Shown here: positions 18,221-27,911 of the stretch, piece after piece
Position numbering within the stretch: the stretch's first letter is position 1
Layout: each line of letters opens with the position of its first letter
Assembly (NCBI GenBank): GCA_017469935.1
Contig: JAFUFL010000066.1
Coordinates: 36,330 to 100,329, forward strand
DNA: 64,000 nt
From: Lachnospiraceae bacterium
GTDB lineage: Bacteria > Bacillota > Clostridia > Lachnospirales > Lachnospiraceae
Direction: 5' to 3'
The notes under the pieces: model-generated
Seen by the model: the letters and a program-made list of their open reading frames with translations, nothing else
The model's database searches: none
What the model was told of the DNA's origin: nothing
Program-made: the position numbers and the translations under genes

Positions 18221-18272
18221 CTGACACATTTTTTTCGAAAAAATGTGTCAGTAGATACGTCCCCGTGACACA
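18221..18272. repeat. GGGGACGTATC-type palindromic repeat, partial copy
   Basis: CTGACACA plus T-run / A-run plus TGTGTCAG inverted repeat (18221-18251), followed by TAGATACGTCCCC and GTGACACA. The right half matches the right arm of the palindrome at 52184-52247. The left outer arm is missing here. It overlaps or abuts the 3' end of ilvC. Confidence 0.75.
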
Positions 18273-18274
18273 AA

Positions 18275-19411
<1,137 letters not shown>

Positions 19412-19933
19412 TCAGACCAGCTTGTCGAGATAAATAACGTTCTTGGTACCTCTTCCAAGGCCTGCGACGCCGGTTCTGGCCAGTTCCAGAATCTCATAGC
19501 CGCTGACAAGTTTCAGGAACGCGTCCACCTTGCCGGAGTTGCCGGTAATCTCGATCATCAGGCTCTCGTTGGAAACATCGATGATATTGCCCCTGAAAAT
19601 ATTGGTGAGAGCGATCACGTTCTCTCTCTGGTCCGCGTTTGCCCTGACCTTGATCATGGCCAGCTCGCGGAAAACGCTCTCATCCGGCTTAAGTTCATGG
19701 ATATCCCGGACATCCACAAGCTTCATGACCTGCTTCTCGATCTGCTCCATGATGTCGTTGTCGCCGGAAGTCACCACCGTGATCCTCGTGATCGTGGGCT
19801 CTGCGGTGACGCCCGCCGTAATGCTCTCGATGTTATATCCTCTTCTGGAGAACAGTCCGGCAATGCGGCTCAGTACGCCGGAATTATTGTCGGCGAGAAT
19901 CTGGAACACCTTTATGTTGTTCGCTTCACTCAT
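19412..19933 (-). CDS. ilvN: Acetolactate synthase small (regulatory) subunit, copy 1
   Basis: 173 residues taken from ATG 19933 (MSEANNIKVF), which has AAGGG upstream; an in-frame ATG at 19951 lacks a ribosome site. N-terminal ACT domain ILADNNSGVLSRIAGLFSRRGYNIESI followed by the ALS small-subunit C-terminal domain ending in LELARTGVAGLGRG. It binds valine and activates the catalytic subunit. It has its own consensus promoter and precedes ilvC. A second, different small subunit lies just upstream. Confidence 0.94.
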   Translation of the reverse strand: MSEANNIKVFQILADNNSGVLSRIAGLFSRRGYNIESITAGVTAEPTITRITVVTSGDNDIMEQIEKQVMKLVDVRDIHELKPDESVFRELAMIKVRANADQRENVIALTNIFRGNIIDVSNESLMIEITGNSGKVDAFLKLVSGYEILELARTGVAGLGRGTKNVIYLDKLV

Positions 19934-20011
19934 TTCATCTTTTCCCTTCATTTGATGAATTCATTTCATTCATCCGATGAATATTTTTAATGTTTTTGCC
20001 AAATTGCAACT

Positions 20012-20040
20012 ATTATAACGCTCCGCCAGTGTCAAGTCAA
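20012..20040 (-). promoter_or_regulatory. Promoter of ilvN-ilvC
   Basis: -35 TTGACT (20040-20035), 17-bp spacer, -10 TATAAT (20017-20012), in the gap between the two small-subunit genes. The roughly 70-nt leader contains ATTCATC/GATGAAT inverted repeats near 19945-19980. Confidence 0.82.
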
Positions 20041-20060
20041 ACCCAAATAGACGCAGACTG

Positions 20061-20549
20061 TTATTTGCCCTGCTCGCTGCACTTGAGAAGGGCCAGAGTG
20101 CCGGTCCTCGCGATCTCGATGATGCTGACCGTGCGCAGCGTGTCCAGAAAGATCTGGACCCTCTCGGGCGTGTCGCACATCTGGATGGTCATCATAGTCT
20201 TGGACATATCCACTATTTTGGCCCCCATGATATCGCAGTTCTCCATGATATCCTTGCGGTTCGTGCGGTTGTAGCGCACCTTCACGAGCATGAGTTCGCG
20301 GTTGATGCTCTCCGTCTCGTCGAAAGTCTTGACCTTGATCACATCGAGCTTCTTGTTGAGCTGCTTCTCGATCTGCTCGAGAGTCCTGCGGTCTCCGCTG
20401 GAGACGATCACCATATTGGAGACGTTCTTGTCCTCGGTCTCTCCCACGGCAAGGGAGTCGATATTAAAGCATCTGCGCCAGAACAGCCCCGCGACCTTAC
20501 ACAGCACACCGGACCGGTTCTCGACCAGAACAGAATAAATTCTCTTCAT
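20061..20549 (-). CDS. ilvH: Acetolactate synthase small (regulatory) subunit, copy 2
   Basis: 162 residues. ACT domain YSVLVENRSGVLCKVAGLFWRRCFNIDSLAVGETE and C-terminal domain ending IIEIARTGTLALL. It is clearly homologous to copy 1 but strongly diverged, so this is an old duplication. It sits directly downstream of ilvB and is probably its primary partner. The short gap to ilvB (81 bp) has no promoter I can see. Confidence 0.92.
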   Translation of the reverse strand: MKRIYSVLVENRSGVLCKVAGLFWRRCFNIDSLAVGETEDKNVSNMVIVSSGDRRTLEQIEKQLNKKLDVIKVKTFDETESINRELMLVKVRYNRTNRKDIMENCDIMGAKIVDMSKTMMTIQMCDTPERVQIFLDTLRTVSIIEIARTGTLALLKCSEQGK

Positions 20550-20630
20550 AACTGATTCCTCTTTCTGTTATCCGCCAAAAAATCGCATGATCCACGCCTG
20601 CTTTGCACCAAAACAGAGCACAGCGCCGGA

Positions 20631-22295
20631 TCAGACCACCAGCTTCGGGTCGATGATCACTTCAAGGAGTGTCGACTCGTCATCGGAAAGGAACTTCTCG
20701 ATTCCGCTGTCCATGTCTTCCACGGCCGCGATCTGCTGGTAGCGGATCCCGTAAGCTTCCGCGAGCTTTCTGAAATCCGGGATCGAGTCTCCCAGGTCGA
20801 TGACCGAATAGCGGTCCTGATAGGTAAAATGCTGATACTGGCGGACCAGTCCCAGAACGTTGTTGCGAAGCACGACGATCTTGACCGGCACGTTGTACTG
20901 CTTCATGGTGGCAAGTTCCATCATGGTCATCTGGAAGCCGCCGTCTCCGCATACCGCCACGACCTGGCGGTCGGGCGCTCCGAGCTTGGCGCCCAGCGCG
21001 GCCGGGACCGAATAGCCCATGGTTCCCATTCCGCCGCTCGTCAGGAACCGGCTGTTCTCCTTGATCACACAGTTGGCGCAGGACCACAGCTGGTTCTGGC
21101 CGACGTCCGCGACGTAAATCGCGTCGTCCTTCATGGCTCTGGACAGGCGCTTGATGAAGATCTCCGGATTGACCATGAGCGCGTTGATCTCCTGCTCCGT
21201 AAGCGTGGAGGAGTACATGTGGCGCTTCCTTCTGGATGCGTTCTGTGTGTCATCCTTGTAGCCGTCCAGCTTGTCGATCCAGAGCGAATAGTCCGCGTTG
21301 ATCTCCGCTTTGTTGAACTCCATGAAGACATGCGCGATATCGCCTACCAGAGGAATTGTGGGGCCCGCGTTCTTGCCGATCTCTGCCGGATCGACGTCAA
21401 TATGGACCAGGACTTTATTCTCCGTGATCAGATCGGGCTGGCTGATCGTGCGGTCCGCGACGCGCGCGCCCACCATGATGATCATATCCGAATCATTCAT
21501 GGCTCTGTTTCCGTACGCCTGCCCGTTATTTCCGACCATTCCGTAGAAAAGGAAGTGGTTGGTGGGAAGCACGCCAAGTCCCATCATGGTGCACACGACC
21601 GGAATGTCGTTGTTCTCGACAAATGTGCGCACCTGCTGCTTCGCGCCCTTGCTCAGGTGCACGCCGCCGCCGACGCAGATGATCGGCCTTTTGGCCTTCT
21701 GCAGTTCCTTGATCACTTTTTTGATCTGAACGGCGTGGCCGGTGACAGTGGGCTTGTAAGTGCGGATGCTGACCGTCTCGGGGTAGGAAAACTTGCGGAT
21801 CTCCGCCTTCTGAATATCGATCGGGATATCGATCAGGACAGGGCCTTTTCGTCCTGTGCCGGCGATATGGAAGGCTTCCTTAATGATCCTCGGAATATCC
21901 GAGGCCTTGCGCACGATATAGCTGAACTTGACGAAGGATTCGCAGGCGCCGGACACGTCGACCTCCTGGAACACATCGCTTCCCATCAGGGACGAGTCCA
22001 CCTGTCCCGTGATGCAGACGAGCGGAATGCTGTCCGCAAAGGCCGTGGCGATTCCCGTGATCAGGTTCGTCGCGCCGGGGCCGCTGGTAGCAACAGCGAC
22101 GCCCACTTTCCCGGTGATCCTGGCATATCCGCTGGCCTCATGAGCCGCGTTCTGCTCCTGCCTGACAAGGATCGTCTTGATATTCGTGTCAAGAATACTG
22201 TTGAAAAAAGGACAGATCGCCACTCCGGGATACCCGAAGACGTATTCGACTCCCTCGAGTTCGAGACATTTCACAATTGCATCTGCTGCTATCAT
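20631..22295 (-). CDS. ilvB: Acetolactate synthase catalytic subunit
   Basis: 554 residues. Thiamine-diphosphate enzyme: N-terminal pyrimidine domain with the catalytic Glu in LVRQEQNAAHEASGYAR, central FAD/Rossmann-like domain, and C-terminal ThDP motif GDGGFQMTMMELATMKQ ending in NN. GYPGVAICPFFNSIL replaces the usual GYPGGAVLPIYDAL, a mild divergence. It condenses pyruvate to acetolactate or with 2-oxobutyrate to acetohydroxybutyrate. The window also encodes threonine dehydratase (35696-36922), which supplies 2-oxobutyrate. GGGAGGATGATAG precedes the ATG. No T-box or leader peptide is visible upstream. Confidence 0.95.
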   Translation of the reverse strand: MIAADAIVKCLELEGVEYVFGYPGVAICPFFNSILDTNIKTILVRQEQNAAHEASGYARITGKVGVAVATSGPGATNLITGIATAFADSIPLVCITGQVDSSLMGSDVFQEVDVSGACESFVKFSYIVRKASDIPRIIKEAFHIAGTGRKGPVLIDIPIDIQKAEIRKFSYPETVSIRTYKPTVTGHAVQIKKVIKELQKAKRPIICVGGGVHLSKGAKQQVRTFVENNDIPVVCTMMGLGVLPTNHFLFYGMVGNNGQAYGNRAMNDSDMIIMVGARVADRTISQPDLITENKVLVHIDVDPAEIGKNAGPTIPLVGDIAHVFMEFNKAEINADYSLWIDKLDGYKDDTQNASRRKRHMYSSTLTEQEINALMVNPEIFIKRLSRAMKDDAIYVADVGQNQLWSCANCVIKENSRFLTSGGMGTMGYSVPAALGAKLGAPDRQVVAVCGDGGFQMTMMELATMKQYNVPVKIVVLRNNVLGLVRQYQHFTYQDRYSVIDLGDSIPDFRKLAEAYGIRYQQIAAVEDMDSGIEKFLSDDESTLLEVIIDPKLVV

Positions 22296-22332
22296 CTATC
22301 ATCCTCCCGATGCCTGTTTCACATCGCACAAA

Positions 22333-22356
22333 TGCCTGCAGCCTGCGCTGCAGGCA
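22333..22356. terminator. Hairpin between tyrS and ilvB
   Basis: Perfect 10-bp inverted repeat TGCCTGCAGC / GCTGCAGGCA with 4-nt loop. On the minus strand only TTT follows, so termination would be weak. It lies 38 bp before the ilvB start, in its 5' leader if the operon is transcribed from further upstream. Confidence 0.4.
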
Positions 22357-22378
22357 CTGTATTATTTTCCATGGTTGG

Positions 22379-22426
22379 CTGAGTGAGCCGCTGCGCCGCG
22401 CGCGGGCCGCCGTAAGGCAGCTTTCT
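22379..22426. repeat. GC-rich repeat downstream of tyrS (copy 1 of 2)
   Basis: Shares about 25 of 28 core positions (GAGCCGCxGCGCCGCGxGCGGGC) with the sequence at 23806-23853 in the same orientation. The two copies bracket tyrS. They are hairpin-prone and contain no reading frame. Confidence 0.6.
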
Positions 22427-22451
22427 GCTCGTCGCGCACATATACTCCGTT

Positions 22452-23693
22452 TCAGCTCTTCACCAGTTTGAAGCTCTTCTTTCCTCTCTTGACGAGCTTT
22501 CCGTCTTTGAGCTCATCCTTTGTAAAGACCGCCTTGAAATCCTGGACCTTTTCGCCGTCCACGGTTACGCCGCCCTGAATGACATCGCGGCGCGCATCGC
22601 CTCTGGACTTCTCAAGGCCGGCTTTTACGAGGATGGTCAAAATATCGACTTCCCCGTTCTCACTAAAATCCTCCGCCGCGAGAACTGCGGTGGGGACGTT
22701 GTCCATGCTGCCGGGCGTAGCCGCGCTGAACAGCGCTTCCGCGCCCGCCTTGGCCTTTGCCGCCTCATCGCTGCCGTGTACCAGTGTGGTCAGCTCCTGC
22801 GCCAGGATCTCCTTGGCCGTGTTGAGCTGCGCGCCCTCCCACTTGTCCATCTCGTCGATCTGCTCGAGGGGAAGGAAAGTCATCATGCGCAGGCACTTTA
22901 GAACGTCTGCGTCGCCGATATTTCTCCAGTACTGATAGAAATCGTAAGGAGAAGTTTTGTCGGGATCCAGCCAGACGGCGCCCTTCGCTGTTTTGCCCAT
23001 CTTCTTTCCTTCCGAGTTGAGAAGGAGCGTGATGGTCATGGCGTAGGCGTCCTTGCCCAGCTTCTTGCGGATCAGCTCGGTGCCGGCCAGCATGTTGCTC
23101 CACTGGTCATCGCCGCCGAACTGCATGTTGCAGCCGTAGGTCTTGTACAGGTTATAGAAGTCGAAGGCCTGCATGACCATGTAGTTGAACTCGAGGAAGC
23201 TAAGGCCTCTCTCCAGTCTCTGCTCGTAGCATCTTGCGCGGAGCATCTCGTTTACACTGAAATGAGAGCCGATATCTCTCAGGAACTCGATGTAGTTGAG
23301 GTCCCTGAGCCAGTCCGCGTTGTTGACCATCATGGCCTTGCCCTCGCCGAACTCGATGAAGCGGCTCATCTGTTTCTTGAAGCATTCACAGTTGTGGTCG
23401 ATCTGCTCGACGGTCATCATGGAGCGAAGATCCGTGCGGCCGGAAGGGTCGCCGATCATGCCTGTGCCGCCGCCTACGAGTGCCACGGGCTTGTTGCCTG
23501 CTTCCTGCAGTCTCTTCATGAGAAGCAGGGCCATGAAGTGGCCGACGTGCAGGGAATCCGCAGTGGGATCAAAGCCGATGTAGAAAGTGGCTTTGCCGGC
23601 GTTGATCAGGTCTCTGATCTCGTCGGGATCCGTAAGCTGGGCCAGAAGGCCTCTTGCCTGCAGTTCCTCGTAGATTTTCATGTTCTTTTCCAT
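22452..23693 (-). CDS. tyrS: Tyrosyl-tRNA synthetase
   Basis: 413 residues. Class I synthetase: HIGH-like HVGH in PTADSLHVGHFMALL, GGGTGMIGDPSGR, the tyrosine pocket FLEFNYMVMQAFDF, GGDDQWSN, and KMSKS-like GKKMGKT. The C-terminal S4 RNA-binding domain covers about residues 345-405 (GDARRDVIQGGVTVDGEKV). It charges tRNA-Tyr. AGGAGA precedes the ATG. No T-box is present in the 195 bp upstream, where many Firmicutes regulate this gene. Two copies of a GC-rich repeat flank it. Confidence 0.96.
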   Translation of the reverse strand: MEKNMKIYEELQARGLLAQLTDPDEIRDLINAGKATFYIGFDPTADSLHVGHFMALLLMKRLQEAGNKPVALVGGGTGMIGDPSGRTDLRSMMTVEQIDHNCECFKKQMSRFIEFGEGKAMMVNNADWLRDLNYIEFLRDIGSHFSVNEMLRARCYEQRLERGLSFLEFNYMVMQAFDFYNLYKTYGCNMQFGGDDQWSNMLAGTELIRKKLGKDAYAMTITLLLNSEGKKMGKTAKGAVWLDPDKTSPYDFYQYWRNIGDADVLKCLRMMTFLPLEQIDEMDKWEGAQLNTAKEILAQELTTLVHGSDEAAKAKAGAEALFSAATPGSMDNVPTAVLAAEDFSENGEVDILTILVKAGLEKSRGDARRDVIQGGVTVDGEKVQDFKAVFTKDELKDGKLVKRGKKSFKLVKS

Positions 23694-23805
23694 TTCTTCT
23701 TGTCTCCTGTCTGATATATATTAGCAACCAGCGCCCTAATCCCCCAGACGCATGGAGGCCGCCCGGTGCTGATATGTATTACTTTCAATATGGTAATTGT
23801 TCAAG

Positions 23806-23853
23806 GCTCGCAGAGCGAGCCGCCGCGCCGCGTGCGGGCTGTCCGATGGACAG
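23806..23853. repeat. GC-rich repeat upstream of tyrS (copy 2 of 2)
   Basis: Begins with the hairpin GGCTCGC AGA GCGAGCC and continues GCCGCGCCGCGTGCGGGCTG, matching the copy at 22379. It lies between plsY and tyrS. The remaining 23694-23805 segment holds no gene or recognisable leader. Confidence 0.6.
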
Positions 23854-23889
23854 CATCTTCCTTACCACACGCGTGTGCATCGTGAATGG

Positions 23890-24570
23890 TTATTTCTTGT
23901 CGCCAAGATCCAGCTTCTCGGAATTGGCCTTGAAGAGATAAGTCTTTCTCTCGGTGCCGCTCAGCAGTCTTCCGATGTTGGCCCTGTGTCTGTAATAGGC
24001 CATAAATGTCAGGAAGAACTGGATCACATACATCTCGATCAGAGTCGCCTGGGTGGCGGGGGCGAACATCCCCATCTGTCCCTCGATGATCAACTGGATA
24101 AATGTGCCGCCGTAGACCATAAGAGAGCCCAGAGACACAAATGTCGTTGTCAGATAGGGAATAAAGAACAGCAGGATGGACGAAGGGATGAAGCTCCAGT
24201 GATAGCCGAACGCAAAACCGGCCATGACGGCAACACCCTTTCCTCCCTTAAAGTTCATGTAGAACGGGAAGTCGTGGCCCAGCACAACGCCCATGAAAGC
24301 CCAGGATTTAAGCAGATAGACAGATTCAGGGTGTGACTTTCCGAAGATCGCGCCGACTAAGAGCAGTGCGATCAGGCTCTTGAGCATATCTCCGACAAAG
24401 ACCAGAAGACCGGCCTTTGTTCCCAGAACGCGGATCGCGTTTGTCGTTCCGGCATTTCCGCTTCCGTATTCGCGGATATCGATCCCCTTCATTTTGCCGA
24501 GGATATAAGCGGTCTGAAAGTTACCAAATAAATAACCGATTGCAAGACATAAAAACCTGAGTCCGATCAT
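23890..24570 (-). CDS. plsY: Acyl-phosphate:glycerol-3-phosphate acyltransferase PlsY
   Basis: 226 residues from ATG 24570 with GGAGG 7 nt upstream (a GTG precedes it immediately). Polytopic membrane protein. Conserved PlsY segments: GNFQTAYILGK, REYGSGNAGTTNAIRVLG and the FKGGKGVAVMAG glycine-rich loop. It transfers an acyl group from acyl-phosphate, the PlsX product (plsX is at 42615-43667), to glycerol-3-phosphate, the first step of phospholipid synthesis. Downstream of der, as in many Firmicutes. Confidence 0.95.
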   Translation of the reverse strand: MIGLRFLCLAIGYLFGNFQTAYILGKMKGIDIREYGSGNAGTTNAIRVLGTKAGLLVFVGDMLKSLIALLLVGAIFGKSHPESVYLLKSWAFMGVVLGHDFPFYMNFKGGKGVAVMAGFAFGYHWSFIPSSILLFFIPYLTTTFVSLGSLMVYGGTFIQLIIEGQMGMFAPATQATLIEMYVIQFFLTFMAYYRHRANIGRLLSGTERKTYLFKANSEKLDLGDKK

Positions 24571-24608
24571 CACAATACCTCCTTATAACGGATTGATAAT
24601 GTTTTCCT

Positions 24609-25949
24609 TTACTTTTTGTCTTCGCTTCGTTCACGCACGATAAACTTGAGCGGCGTTCCCCTGAATCCGAACGCATCCCGGATCCTGTTCTCGAGATAGC
24701 GCAGATAAGAGAAATGCATGAGCTCCTTCGAATTGACAAAGAGCACAAACGTCGGCGGCTTGACGCCGACCTGTGTCGAGTAGCGGATCTTGAGCATATG
24801 CCCCTTGTCGCTGGGCGGCTGCTGCATGACGCAGGCCTCATTGATGATCTCGTTGAGAACGCCCGTCTGGATGCGCATGTTCTGGTTGGCGCTCACAAGG
24901 TCGATCTCGTCGTAGAGCTTGGGCAGCCTCTGCCCTGTCTGTGCGGAGATAAAGATGATCTCCGCATAAGAGAGGAAGGACAGCACGGAGCGGATCTTGT
25001 CGGTGAATTTCTTTACGGAGTGATTATCTTTCTCTACGAGGTCCCACTTGTTGACCGCGACGATGACGGCTTTGCCCCTCTCATGGGCGATTCCGGCGAT
25101 CTTGGCGTCCTGTTCGGTGATGCCCTCCTGCGCGTCGATCACGAGAACCGTGATATCCGCCCTCTCCACGGCGCCCACCGTCCGGACGATCATGTACCTC
25201 TCCAGGTCCTCTTTGATCTTGTTCTTGCGCCGCAGTCCGGCCGTGTCGATGAAGACGTATTCCTTGCCGTCATGCCGCACTCTCGTGTCGATGGCGTCTC
25301 TCGTCGTTCCGGCTATGTCGGAGACGATCACCCGGTTCTCTCCGATCAGCCTGTTCACGATGGAAGATTTGCCGACATTGGGCTTACCCACGACCGCGAC
25401 ATAGACCGCGTCATCGTCGACTTCTTCTCCGGTTCCCGCCTTGAAGTATTTGACCACCTCATCGAGCATGTCTCCGATTCCGGTCCTGTTTGCCGCGGAG
25501 ATCGGATAGGGATCTCCGATCCCCAGGTTGTAGAACTCATATACGTCCGCGATCTGCTTGGTGGGGTTGTCCGTCTTGTTGACGCACAGCACTACCGGCT
25601 TGTGCGCCCTGCGCAGCATATCCGCCACTCTCAGGTCCGAGTCCACCAGTCCCGTCTTCAGATCCACCATGAAGATGATCACATCCGCCATGTCGATCGC
25701 GATCTGGGCCTGCTCCCTCATCTGGGAGAGAATGACGTCGGAGGAGTCCGGCTCAATGCCTCCCGTATCGATCAGTGTAAAATCATAGTTCAGCCAGCTG
25801 CAGTCCGCGTAGATCCGGTCTCTGGTGACGCCCGGCGTATCCTCCGTTATGGAGATCTTTCTTCCCGCCAGAACATTGAAGAGCGTCGACTTTCCCACGT
25901 TGGGTCTACCGACCACCGCAACAATAGGCTTGTTTTTTCGTTTACTCAT
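24609..25949 (-). CDS. der: Ribosome-associated double GTPase Der (EngA)
   Basis: 446 residues. Two tandem G domains: GRPNVGKSTLFN ... DTGGIEP ... NKTD (about 11-125) and GKPNVGKSSIVNR ... DTAGLRR ... NKWD (about 180-300), then the KH-like C-terminal domain (RYSTQVGVKPPTFVLFVN). It acts in 50S subunit assembly. Its promoter is at 25986-26014. Confidence 0.97.
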   Translation of the reverse strand: MSKRKNKPIVAVVGRPNVGKSTLFNVLAGRKISITEDTPGVTRDRIYADCSWLNYDFTLIDTGGIEPDSSDVILSQMREQAQIAIDMADVIIFMVDLKTGLVDSDLRVADMLRRAHKPVVLCVNKTDNPTKQIADVYEFYNLGIGDPYPISAANRTGIGDMLDEVVKYFKAGTGEEVDDDAVYVAVVGKPNVGKSSIVNRLIGENRVIVSDIAGTTRDAIDTRVRHDGKEYVFIDTAGLRRKNKIKEDLERYMIVRTVGAVERADITVLVIDAQEGITEQDAKIAGIAHERGKAVIVAVNKWDLVEKDNHSVKKFTDKIRSVLSFLSYAEIIFISAQTGQRLPKLYDEIDLVSANQNMRIQTGVLNEIINEACVMQQPPSDKGHMLKIRYSTQVGVKPPTFVLFVNSKELMHFSYLRYLENRIRDAFGFRGTPLKFIVRERSEDKK

Positions 25950-25985
25950 TCTATACCTTTCTGTTAAGAATCCATATGTCTCTCT

Positions 25986-26014
25986 ATTTTATCCAATATA
26001 ACTCTCAATGTAAA
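25986..26014 (-). promoter_or_regulatory. Promoter of der
   Basis: -35 TTTACA (26014-26009), 17-bp spacer, -10 TAAAAT (25991-25986), about 37 bp before the der ATG, in the divergent gap with the PRPP synthetase gene. Confidence 0.7.
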
Positions 26015-26120
26015 GAAAGCATTTTACTTGTATTTCTTGACTTCTGCCAGTAGAATGATACTGGAATAAAGTAAATGATACTTCTTGTTTACCAAAATAT
26101 TCACACACGAAGGAGATTTC

Positions 26121-27356
26121 ATGGCTACAGATCACGTCCTGCATGACAAACTTGAACAGACCAGCAATCCCGTTGCGCCTCTGGCATTGATCGTTCTTCC
26201 CTCCGCAGAGGAGTTCGGCGAGAAGATCAATGGCTGGATTCACTATTTCCGTTCGGGCGACCACAACGAACATCGCGAAGATCCCGCCTATGAGGGATAC
26301 TACGAAGAAGACTACCGGCTTTCTCACGCACTCCCCCGCTTCTCTACGGGTGAGGGAAAGGCCGTTCTTCAGGATTCCGTAAGAGGCAAGGATGTCTTTA
26401 TTCTCGTGGACATCACCAACTACTCCATCACTTATCAGATGAACGGTTTTACCAACCACATGTCTCCCGACGACCATTTCCAGGATCTCAAGAGAGTGAT
26501 TTCCGCCATCAACGGCAAGGCTCACCGGATCAATGTCATCATGCCTTTCCTCTATGAAGGTCGCCAGCACAAGAGAAGCGGCAGAGAATCCCTCGACGCA
26601 GCGATCATGTACCAGGAGCTCTGCGATCTGGGCATCAAGAATTTCATTACCTTTGACGCCCACGATCCCCGCATTCAGAACGTCAATCCCCTCGTTGATT
26701 TCAATAATTTCACATCGCCGTACCAGTTCCTCAAGTCCCTGATGCGCTCCGTTCCGGACCTGATCGTGGACAAGGACCACATCGTCGTGATCTCCCCCGA
26801 CGAGGGAGCCCTCGACAGGACGGTCTATTTTGCCAACGTCATCGGCGCGGACACGGGTATGTTCTATAAAAGAAGAGACTACTCCGTGATCGTGAACGGC
26901 AAGAACCCGATCGTCGCGCACGAATTCCTGGGCACGGACCTCAACGGCAAGGATGCGATCATCATCGACGACATGATCTCCTCCGGCGGCTCCATTCTGG
27001 ACACGTCCCGCCAGCTCAAAGAGAAGATGCACGCCAAGCGTGTCTTCCTGTGCACCACGTTCGGCCTGTTCACGGACGGACTCGACGTTTTTGATGAGGC
27101 CTATGCCAAGGGCTATTTTGACAAGCTCGTCACCACAAACCTCACCTATCAGCCTGCGGACCTCGCGGACAGGCCCTGGTTCGAGCCCGCGGACATGAGC
27201 AAATACGCGGCCATGATCATCGATTTTATCAACCACGATACCAGTCTCTCCAACATGCGTACTTCCACCGAGAAGATCCACGGCATCATCGAGAAGATCA
27301 ACCGCAACGAGCAGAGCGAATTCGAGCAGATGCAGTTCGAGCAGACGGAATTCTGA
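26121..27356 (+). CDS. prs: Ribose-phosphate pyrophosphokinase, long variant
   Basis: 411 residues from ATG 26121 (AAGGAG 6 nt upstream). It makes PRPP from ribose 5-phosphate and ATP. The PRPP-binding loop DAIIIDDMISSGGSI is near residue 285, and FLYEGRQHKRSGRESLDAAI and FDAHDPRIQN match the catalytic flexible loop and active-site histidine regions. Typical Prs proteins are about 315 residues. This one has an extended N-terminal region and a C-terminal extension ending in a repeated FEQ(M/T)(Q/E)F motif. Monocistronic with a strong terminator. Confidence 0.93.
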   Translation: MATDHVLHDKLEQTSNPVAPLALIVLPSAEEFGEKINGWIHYFRSGDHNEHREDPAYEGYYEEDYRLSHALPRFSTGEGKAVLQDSVRGKDVFILVDITNYSITYQMNGFTNHMSPDDHFQDLKRVISAINGKAHRINVIMPFLYEGRQHKRSGRESLDAAIMYQELCDLGIKNFITFDAHDPRIQNVNPLVDFNNFTSPYQFLKSLMRSVPDLIVDKDHIVVISPDEGALDRTVYFANVIGADTGMFYKRRDYSVIVNGKNPIVAHEFLGTDLNGKDAIIIDDMISSGGSILDTSRQLKEKMHAKRVFLCTTFGLFTDGLDVFDEAYAKGYFDKLVTTNLTYQPADLADRPWFEPADMSKYAAMIIDFINHDTSLSNMRTSTEKIHGIIEKINRNEQSEFEQMQFEQTEF

Positions 27357-27380
27357 TCTCAACTGAATAAGAGCATTATA

Positions 27381-27422
27381 AAAACCCTTCTTCAGTGGAA
27401 TATCCACCGAAGAAGGGTTTTT
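27381..27422. terminator. Bidirectional terminator after prs and yraN
   Basis: AAACCCTTCTTC / GAAGAAGGGTTT stem continuing through an A-C mismatch into GTGGA/TCCAC, with four A before and five T after. It separates convergent prs (+) and yraN (-). Confidence 0.9.
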
Positions 27423-27437
27423 CTCTCCGCGCCGGTA

Positions 27438-27911
27438 TTACCACACTCTCCAGTGCGGCTTCGCGCGCCCATAGGGAACATACGAAAACGCGTCCCGGAT
27501 CCAGCGGATCTCCGCGCTGCTATCTTCTGCCGGAAGTTCCGCCTGTTCCTCCGTTCTTTCGTCCGCCTCCGGCCGCTCCTGCGGACCTGCCGCGATGGCG
27601 ATCACATCAAACCGGATGCTGGTCGCAAAAGGATCGATCCCTTTCTCATGCATATAGAAATCCGCGCATCGGCAGATTCTCTTCTGCTTGGCCGCGCCGA
27701 CGGCTTCTTCGCCGCCTCCGCTCTTCTTTCCTCTCCTGCGCGCCTTCACTTCCGCGAAGATCAGCGTCTCGCCCTGCCGCCCGATAATGTCGATCTCGGC
27801 CTCTCTGGACCTGAAATTTCTCTCGAGAACGGTGACGCCCCGTTCCTGCAGGTATCCGGCCGCAAGATCTTCCATCTCGCTCCCGGTTTTTCTCCGATTC
27901 TCTCTGCTCAC
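27438..27911 (-). CDS. yraN: YraN family (UPF0102) nuclease-like protein
   Basis: 157 residues with a GTG start whose GTGA overlaps the rnhB stop. It has a restriction-endonuclease-like fold: GSEMEDLAAGYLQERG, ERNFRSREAEIDIIGRQG and LIFAEVKARR give the E/D-x(n)-ExK catalytic pattern. A 30-residue acidic insert (ERPEADERTEEQAELPAEDS) near the C-terminus is unusual for this family. The function is unknown in vivo; it is conserved beside rnhB. Confidence 0.88.
   Translation of the reverse strand: MSRENRRKTGSEMEDLAAGYLQERGVTVLERNFRSREAEIDIIGRQGETLIFAEVKARRRGKKSGGGEEAVGAAKQKRICRCADFYMHEKGIDPFATSIRFDVIAIAAGPQERPEADERTEEQAELPAEDSSAEIRWIRDAFSYVPYGRAKPHWRVW

Noticed and set aside
20829-22382. 517-residue plus-strand open frame opposite ilvB
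   Set aside because: Antisense shadow; ilvB has ThDP motifs and a good ribosome site.
25989-27407. 472-residue minus-strand open frame opposite prs
   Set aside because: Antisense to a clear PRPP synthetase with an SD and a PRPP loop; no motif of its own.
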